In this document: positions 17,301 through 21,638 of the stretch, one piece after another | Numbering within the stretch: position 1 is the stretch's first letter | How the letters are laid out: the number at the start of each line of letters is the position of its first letter | Assembly: GCA_025356715.1 (NCBI GenBank) | Contig: JANXRU010000014.1 | Span: 1-21,638 of the forward strand | Reading direction: 5' to 3' | DNA: 21,638 nucleotides | From: Bacteroidota bacterium | GTDB taxonomy: Bacteria > Bacteroidota > Bacteroidia > B-17B0 > B-17BO | Notes under the pieces: model-generated | Told to the model about the DNA's origin: nothing | The model's database searches: none | Seen by the model: only the letters and a program-made list of their open reading frames with translations | Translations under genes and position numbers: made by a program

Positions 17301-20300
17301 CAGAAACTTGATTGCAATTACCATTTAATGTTGAAGACAATGTTAATGTCACTGAGCCGGTAGCTAAATCAGCTACACTAGGATTATATACTGCATTTAA
17401 AGATGAATTACTCGGAGTATAAGTTCCTGTACCGCCAGCCCAAATACCAGTTGTGGTTGCTCCATTTACTAAACCAGATAAAGAAGTTAAAGGATTGTTT
17501 TTACAAGAGTTTAAATCAACACCAGCATTAACAATAGGCTCTGTTGTAAAAAATATTAATACACTATCCTTTACCTGGTTACAGTTACCATTATTTGTTG
17601 ATGTCAAAATTAATTTTACAGACCCTGATGCTATTTCAGCTGCGGTGGGAGTATATGTAGACGTTAATGCTGAACTTCCTGGATTAAACGTACCTAAACC
17701 ACCAGACCATATTCCAGTTAAGGTTGGGCCTAAAACAACACCATTAATAACACTATTAATATTATTAATACAAGAAAAAATATCAGTTCCTGCACTAACG
17801 GTTGGAGCATTAGTTAAAATTATTTTAACGGTATCTTTTACTTGATTACAATTTCCATTATTTGTAGATGTTAAATATAAATTGACAAATCCCGCCGTAA
17901 TTTCTGCAGCGCTAGGTGTATAAGTACCATTTAAAACAGTATTACTTGGATTATAGGTTCCAGAGCCTCCCGACCACAAACCTGTAGTTGTTGGCCCACC
18001 CACTATTCCAGCTAGAACGGTTGAAATATTATTTTTACAAGCTGTTAAATCTAATCCAGCATTAATTGTTGGTGGGTTTGTGAAATGAATAACGATATTA
18101 TCGGCTACTTGATTACAATTCCCATTTAAAGTTGAAGATAACGTTAAAGTCACTGATCCTGCAGCTAATTCTGCAGCGCTAGGATTATAAGAAGAATTTA
18201 AAACTGTATTATTAGGAGTAAATGTTCCTGTTCCTCCAGCCCAAATACCAGTACTTGTTGGGCCTAAGATAACACCTGAAAGTATAGTTGAAGGATTGTT
18301 CCTACAAGAATTTAAATCAGCTCCAGCATTCACTGATGGTGCACTCGTAAAAGTAATTAATAAACTATCTTTTACTGCTTTACAAAGACCATTATTTGTT
18401 GATGTTAAAATAATATTTACGGATCCAGCTGTAATTTCTGCAGGTGTAGGAATATAGATTGCTGATAAAGAAGTATTACTTGCATTATAGGTTCCTATAC
18501 CACCAGACCAAATACCAGTTGTAGACCCAACAGTTACAGAGCCACTAATAGCTACAGAAGCATTATTAGCACAGACAGAAGCGTCAGGACCAACAACAAC
18601 AATTGGAGCTTTAGTAAAATAAATTTTTAAACTATCATATTTATTAGGACAACCATTTAAACTACCAATGGATGTTAATTTTAAAGTTAAAGAATCTTTG
18701 GTTAAATCAAAAATAGAAGGTAAATAAGTAGTTACTAAAGATCCTACACTTCCAAATGAACCAGTACCTGAGCTAGTCCAATTGGCTCCAGCTGCTAATT
18801 GTAAAGTACCACTTAATGGTATTAAAGAAATATTATTTTTACAAAGTGTTTTCCCATTTCCAGCATCAACAATTGGAGATTTGAAAACATTTAAAACTAA
18901 TGTATCAAGAACTGGAGTACAATTTCCTGTTGAAGCAAGAATAAATTTTATTTGAGATTGGTTTAAATCATTTGTGCTTAAAGTATAAGTTGTACTTAAA
19001 TTAGTAACGTTTCCAAAAGTACCTGTACCGTTAGGTGTTGTCCATATACCAGTTGTTGAGCCACCAGTAACTGTTCCAACCAAAGAAATGGTTTTTGATG
19101 GAGAACAAATACTTTGATCTACACCAGCATCAGTATAAACTTTTCTAAGAAATGAAGACATATAATGATATAAACATCCACTACTAGCGCCGCCGTTAAT
19201 TACACCCATTGAAAATAAATTATCAGTAGCATTCGTGTTTTTTAATAAATTAGTTATTCCAACAGGTAATTGTGCGGTTGAAAAATTAATTTGAGCTCCG
19301 CTATATAATCCTCCTGTTCCAGGAACTACTGTAAATGAGGATGCTGGAACCAACGTACTACTACCATTTAATAAAAAATTACCTGTTGCAATTGTTTTAC
19401 ATAAAATATTTAAAATAAACGTTTGAGTATTCGTTCTTGTAAAACTTACTTGATCTGAACCTGCACAATTTAAAGGTGGAATAATAGCTTCGCCCATTTC
19501 ACAGCCAAATCCACTGGCATGTATCACATAAATTGGTTTATCCCCAACTATATAGGTTAATGGTTGAGTAACTGAGTAATAATAAGTATCACCCTTATTT
19601 AAAAGAACTACTGTGGTACCAACCCCATTGTTAATTGTTAATTGAGTGAAATTTTGAGTAGCTACAACATAGGCGCCTTCATTTTCACCTGCACTTAACC
19701 CCCCTTTATTTATAACATATTGAGTGCCTATTACTTCAACTGGCACAATTTGATCTCCCATTAAATCATAGCATCCAGAAACACCATGCACCGAATCATC
19801 AGTAACCGTAACTGATATTGGTTTATCCGAAACGATAATTGTACCACTTAAATTTTGACCAGCAACAGAAGCAAATCTTGTAACATTTTCAATACCATAT
19901 GTTTGCCCTGCATTTAATCCTACTGAATAAGTAACTCCAGCTAAGTGCCCTATGATGTTACATTTTGGAGTAATCCAAACGACCGTATTATTTTGAGTAG
20001 CAATAATATCAATTTGTGATTTTGGAGTTGGAGTATAAGGACCATTATCGGATCTGGTTTGAAAAGGACATAAAAATTCCTTACCCATACCATTTTGTCC
20101 TTTTAAAGAGTAGGTTTCAGGATTATTAACCGCAGTAACTACCTCATAAACAGCTGTAATTGGAAAATTTGCCGTAATTTTTAATCCTCTATTTAAAATA
20201 GAATTTGCAGGAGTATTTTCAATTAAATTAACTAAATGAGATAAAGACTCAGAAATTAACGAGTTAGCAGGAATGACGAATGTAGTATCAAAAGTAGATG

Positions 20301-20490
20301 CCGGTTGTCTAACCCTAACGGTAGTTGGATTTCCAAAAGAAGATAACCGTAAAACTAATGGAATATTATTTGCATGTCCAGTTGTTACCCAAGGAGCCGC
20401 AAACCAAAATACCGTATCAATCTGAGACAGTATTGGCTGACTACAACCAATTAACAAAACCAATATCAGTCTACTTAGTACCTTCTTCAT
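14395..20490 (-). CDS. Giant T9SS-secreted adhesin: IgGFc-binding-like N-terminus, 14 repeats, 3 PKD, type B CTD
   Basis: A 2031-residue surface protein. Residues 1-23 are a signal peptide ending ILSQ; it also contains LIGC, a lipobox-like string at Cys16. Residues about 25-445 resemble the bacterial IgGFc-binding-protein N-terminal region (GKEFLCPFQ, IIATQNNTVVWITP, GDQIVPVEVIGTQYVI). Residues 453-1698 hold fourteen modules of 88-90 residues with the pattern VxAGxxxxxCxNN...TTGIWxGGxGTxxP...YTPxAAE...STNNGNCNQVxD. Each has two conserved cysteines. Residues 1699-1944 are three PKD domains (WxWNFGDA in each). Residues 1945-2031 are the type B sorting domain: EVPTAFTPNGDGQNDLF, IYNNWGQLIFET, GWNGTYKG and terminal VTLLR. 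The role is inferred to be a long adhesin or gliding filament analogous to SprB. Its start overlaps the preceding porP gene by 20 bp and another porP follows 41 bp after its stop, so translation is probably coupled. Confidence 0.93.
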   Translation of the reverse strand: MKKVLSRLILVLLIGCSQPILSQIDTVFWFAAPWVTTGHANNIPLVLRLSSFGNPTTVRVRQPASTFDTTFVIPANSLISESLSHLVNLIENTPANSILNRGLKITANFPITAVYEVVTAVNNPETYSLKGQNGMGKEFLCPFQTRSDNGPYTPTPKSQIDIIATQNNTVVWITPKCNIIGHLAGVTYSVGLNAGQTYGIENVTRFASVAGQNLSGTIIVSDKPISVTVTDDSVHGVSGCYDLMGDQIVPVEVIGTQYVINKGGLSAGENEGAYVVATQNFTQLTINNGVGTTVVLLNKGDTYYYSVTQPLTYIVGDKPIYVIHASGFGCEMGEAIIPPLNCAGSDQVSFTRTNTQTFILNILCKTIATGNFLLNGSSTLVPASSFTVVPGTGGLYSGAQINFSTAQLPVGITNLLKNTNATDNLFSMGVINGGASSGCLYHYMSSFLRKVYTDAGVDQSICSPSKTISLVGTVTGGSTTGIWTTPNGTGTFGNVTNLSTTYTLSTNDLNQSQIKFILASTGNCTPVLDTLVLNVFKSPIVDAGNGKTLCKNNISLIPLSGTLQLAAGANWTSSGTGSFGSVGSLVTTYLPSIFDLTKDSLTLKLTSIGSLNGCPNKYDSLKIYFTKAPIVVVGPDASVCANNASVAISGSVTVGSTTGIWSGGIGTYNASNTSLSAIYIPTPAEITAGSVNIILTSTNNGLCKAVKDSLLITFTSAPSVNAGADLNSCRNNPSTILSGVILGPTSTGIWAGGTGTFTPNNTVLNSSYNPSAAELAAGSVTLTLSSTLNGNCNQVADNIVIHFTNPPTINAGLDLTACKNNISTVLAGIVGGPTTTGLWSGGSGTYNPSNTVLNGTYTPSAAEITAGFVNLYLTSTNNGNCNQVKDTVKIILTNAPTVSAGTDIFSCINNINSVINGVVLGPTLTGIWSGGLGTFNPGSSALTSTYTPTAAEIASGSVKLILTSTNNGNCNQVKDSVLIFFTTEPIVNAGVDLNSCKNNPLTSLSGLVNGATTTGIWAGGTGTYTPSNSSLNAVYNPSVADLATGSVTLTLSSTLNGNCNQVSDNIIINFTNPPIVNAGFDQTLCKNNVGTILTGLVGGATITGIWSGGTGTFNPNNAVLNATYTPSAAEMLAGVANLYLSSTNNGNCNVVKDTVKIILTNAPTVIAGTDIFSCINNANTVLNGIISGPTTTGIWTGGLGTFNPGNSAMTTTYTPTAAEIASGSIKLYLTSTNNGNCNQVLDSVNINFTSSPAVSAGSNLTACKNNPNVILAGLISGPTTTGIWNGGLGTYNPNNTALNSLYTPSASEIAAGSVTLTLSSTVNGNCNQVVDTVIITITNSPFVNAGANLTPCKNNATTVLSGVVSGPTTTGNWTGGTGSYNPSSAVLNATYTPSPAELAAGFANLYLLSTNNGACSQVKDTVLITFTGSPIVNAGPDISVCANNPTITITGSVSVGSTTGIWSGTGSGLFTPISTSLNATYQLSPSDIAQGSVIIKLTSTNNGNCNLVSDSLIVTVTPSPTADAGINDTICSTNVFHPVNGVIGGGASAGIWSTMGNGLFGNPNNLSTIYTLGQADTLAGQVQLILTSSGGNCLPESDTVLIVIGKAPAVNSGADKLVCDNQLVSLNGTVLGITSTGIWSTLGTGVFAPNDSTLSTFYQPSLLDLVTGSVSIVLYSTHNKGCSAVSDTVKIAFKASPIADFLDNNDCAKKAIPFTDLSTITSGSVTSWSWNFGDAVTSNSINPVHTYTNPGTYTVTHVVNGSTGCTDTMIKTITIYFLPQAQFYENTPCVGNLTQFRDSSKSVSGNITSWNWNFGDATSSTLQNPGHAFSSAQNYTVSLIVTSAFGCKDTIKKGVTVISGPTGAFSINPNPVEALENASFTDLTTSPTAITNWFWNFGDATASNLQNPEHSFNSVGDFNVILVVKDINGCIDTVRQEITVISLPEVPTAFTPNGDGQNDLFLVRGGPFKTINVRIYNNWGQLIFETNDQLDGWNGTYKGVDQPIGVFVWVVEVEMLNDKIIKKTGDVTLLR
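16732..17532 (-). repeat. Second copy of an 801-bp three-module block (modules 7-9)
   Basis: Modules 7, 8 and 9 match modules 4, 5 and 6 in order. Module-specific marks recur: LNSCxNNP with VTLTLSSTLNGNCNQV (4 and 7); KDTVKIILTNAPT (5 and 8); AGTDIFSCINN with TPTAAEIASGS (6 and 9). Both blocks are exactly 267 residues. Confidence 0.8.
17533..18333 (-). repeat. First copy of the 801-bp three-module block (modules 4-6)
   Basis: Directly adjacent to the second copy at 16732-17532 and of identical length. Similarity is also visible in the DNA, for example TTTAAATCA followed by CCAGCATT at matching positions near 17510 and 18310. Confidence 0.8.
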
Positions 20491-21457
20491 TTTGTTTTTT
20501 TAATTTAGATTTAATACTATTATCAATATCATTTAACTCAACTTCATCAGTATTCAGTTTCTTTTTAGCCTTCATGAATTGATACGATAGAACAATTTCG
20601 TGAGAACCGCTCGTGTATGATTTTAGTTTAGTAATTGGAAAATCAAATGCATAACCAATTGTTAATTTATCTTTAATCGTTACACCTGCTAATGCACTAA
20701 CAGCATCGTTCAAACGCAAAGAAGTTCCAACCCAAAATAAATTTTTATATAAACCACGAACCGTAAATTCAGGTTGTAAAGGAGTTGGGCTATTAAATTT
20801 AAGCAATGCGGAAGGTTGAACAGAAATAGTTTTTGATACTTTAAACGTGTAACCAGCAGTAAAATAATAATGAGGAGCTAACGTACTTTTCGAATCTTTA
20901 AATGAAATTTTATTACCTAAATATTGATATGTTGAAGCTCCAAAAAATAATTTGTCACTGTATAAGTATAATCCACCATTCGAATCAAAAACATTATTCG
21001 CTAATACATTTCCTGTCAATAATTCATCTCCAGCATCAGCAACTTTTGCATCATATAATTTAATACGATACTGTACCATCCCTAATGAAACTCCTAAACC
21101 CAATTTATACGTTTTATTTAATTTTATATGATAAGCGAACGTTAAATAACCTGATGTTTTTCCTATTAATCCTGCGTTATCCGAATTAATCAAAACACCT
21201 AACCCAACTTTCTTTTGTTTCCCTATACCGCTATGAGCACTAACTAAATAAGATTTTGGTGCATCAGTAAATCCAACCCATTGATTACGATAGTTTATAG
21301 TAGCAACTGCGTCAGATTTAGAACCAGCAACTGCAGGATTATAAGCATAATTCGTTAATACATAATTTGTTGAAATTGGTAATTGTTGGCCATAACACAA
21401 AGAATGAAGAATAAGAATACTCCAAATAAAAAATAGTATATTTTTATTTATTTTCAT
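20471..21457 (-). CDS. PorP/SprF family T9SS membrane protein (partner of the truncated upstream adhesin)
   Basis: A 328-residue outer-membrane barrel protein. The signal peptide covers about 1-24 (ending CYGQ). The mature start has NYAYNPAVAGS and then INYRNQWVGFTDAPKSY, the family signature. The family C-terminal strand SGSHEIVLSYQF follows near residue 290. Unlike the 331-aa PorP/SprF protein it carries an extra charged tail of about 35 residues (KAKKKLNTDEVELND...KKQNEEGTK). The tail's codons run into the start of the giant adhesin gene: the two frames overlap by 20 bp. The gene begins 1 bp after the stop codon of the partial T9SS protein to the right. Order and spacing suggest that it serves that upstream adhesin. 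The charged tail may reach the periplasm or may simply be the cost of the gene overlap. Confidence 0.92.
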   Translation of the reverse strand: MKINKNILFFIWSILILHSLCYGQQLPISTNYVLTNYAYNPAVAGSKSDAVATINYRNQWVGFTDAPKSYLVSAHSGIGKQKKVGLGVLINSDNAGLIGKTSGYLTFAYHIKLNKTYKLGLGVSLGMVQYRIKLYDAKVADAGDELLTGNVLANNVFDSNGGLYLYSDKLFFGASTYQYLGNKISFKDSKSTLAPHYYFTAGYTFKVSKTISVQPSALLKFNSPTPLQPEFTVRGLYKNLFWVGTSLRLNDAVSALAGVTIKDKLTIGYAFDFPITKLKSYTSGSHEIVLSYQFMKAKKKLNTDEVELNDIDNSIKSKLKKQNEEGTK

Positions 21458-21458
21458 G

Positions 21459-21638
21459 TTATCTAATTAATAAAATACCACCTTTAAATGGTTCTGTAAT
21501 ATTGGGATCATTTAAATTCAATACATAATAATACGTTCCTACTGGTAATTTCTCGTTTTTATACGTTCCATCCCAAGGAGTAGAGTATCCAACTGAATGA
21601 AACATACTTTCTCCCCAACGATTATAAATATCAACTTC
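21459..21638 (-). CDS. C-terminal end of a T9SS type B secreted protein (start beyond window)
   Basis: The last 59 codons of a gene entering from the right edge, too short for standard ORF calling but unmistakable. The translation reads EVDIYNRWGESMFHS, then PWDGTYKNEKLPVGTYYYVL, ending KGGILLIR. This is the second half of the gliding motility-associated (T9SS type B) sorting domain, comparable with IYNNWGQLIFET...GWNGTYKG...VTLLR in the giant adhesin. It ends 1 bp before the following porP/sprF start, so both belong to one operon. Nothing can be said about its N-terminal domains. Confidence 0.9.
   Translation of the reverse strand, partial: EVDIYNRWGESMFHSVGYSTPWDGTYKNEKLPVGTYYYVLNLNDPNITEPFKGGILLIR

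Larger units (their letters stand above)
15397..19134 (-). repeat. Fourteen tandem ~89-residue (267-bp) modules within the giant adhesin
   Basis: Module boundaries at residues 453, 541, 631, 720, 809, 898, 987, 1076, 1165, 1254, 1343, 1432, 1522 and 1610, ending at 1698. Lengths are 88-90 residues, and eight consecutive modules (4-11) are exactly 89. Every module carries Cys at about position 10 and a second Cys at about 70-75. Sequences diverge enough that the DNA is not an identical tandem repeat. Confidence 0.93.

Noticed and set aside
16316..17845. Several plus-strand open frames of 64-130 codons across the repeat array
   Set aside because: They are antisense shadows of the repeated modules, with the same residue patterns recurring in each; no promoter or start signal, and the minus strand is clearly coding.
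15397..19134. Regular repeat spacing that could be mistaken for a CRISPR array or a DNA satellite
   Set aside because: The 267-bp period equals 89 codons, the copies are diverged, and the frame is open throughout as part of one secreted protein.

Overview
The window comes from an AT-rich member of the Bacteroidota. Four things in the sequence say so. Two (visibly three) proteins end in the type IX secretion system (T9SS) type B sorting domain, and one ends in a type A domain. Two PorP/SprF proteins and two PorE-like OmpA proteins are present. FtsY lacks the long acidic N-terminal region. Where promoters are readable they follow the Bacteroidota pattern TTG-N(17-23)-TAnnTTTG rather than the sigma70 pattern. 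I cannot place the organism below phylum or class level.

Layout, left to right. (1) The 3' part of a DAO-family FAD-dependent oxidoreductase (1-1023, +) enters from the left edge. It converges on a 677-aa secreted fibronectin-III-like T9SS type B protein (1182-3215, -), with a perfect 15-bp hairpin between them. (2) After a 360-bp non-coding gap comes a plus-strand cluster: ftsY, a small membrane-anchored protein, and a WcaF-like acetyltransferase (3576-5538). It ends at an elaborate inverted-repeat element (5548-5696). (3) Next is a minus-strand OmpA/PD40 protein with PorE-like architecture (5701-7740), then ndk with a strong terminator. (4) ndk and the DHH-family phosphoesterase gene nrnA are divergent, and their promoters physically overlap. 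(5) nrnA converges with zero spacing on a secreted GH18 chitinase carrying a T9SS type A signal (9556-11037). (6) From 11290 to the right edge lies one tightly packed minus-strand operon. In transcription order it holds the end of a T9SS type B protein (cut by the window), porP/sprF, a 2031-aa giant adhesin, a second porP/sprF, and a second PorE-like OmpA protein.

How the genes fit together. The right half is a T9SS surface-adhesin locus built from two adhesin-plus-PorP/SprF pairs followed by a periplasmic PorE-like anchor. By analogy with sprB-sprF of gliding Bacteroidota, each PorP/SprF probably serves the adhesin encoded just before it. The giant adhesin is the most striking object: an IgGFc-binding-like N-terminal region, fourteen modules of about 89 residues each with a conserved cysteine pair, three PKD domains and the sorting domain. 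The module array records a tandem duplication of a three-module block.

The two most unusual regulatory signals are the overlapping ndk/nrnA promoters and a matching ~50-nt hairpin-forming element ahead of both the chitinase gene and the unlinked ompA-like gene. I saw no CRISPR array, insertion sequence, rRNA or convincing tRNA.
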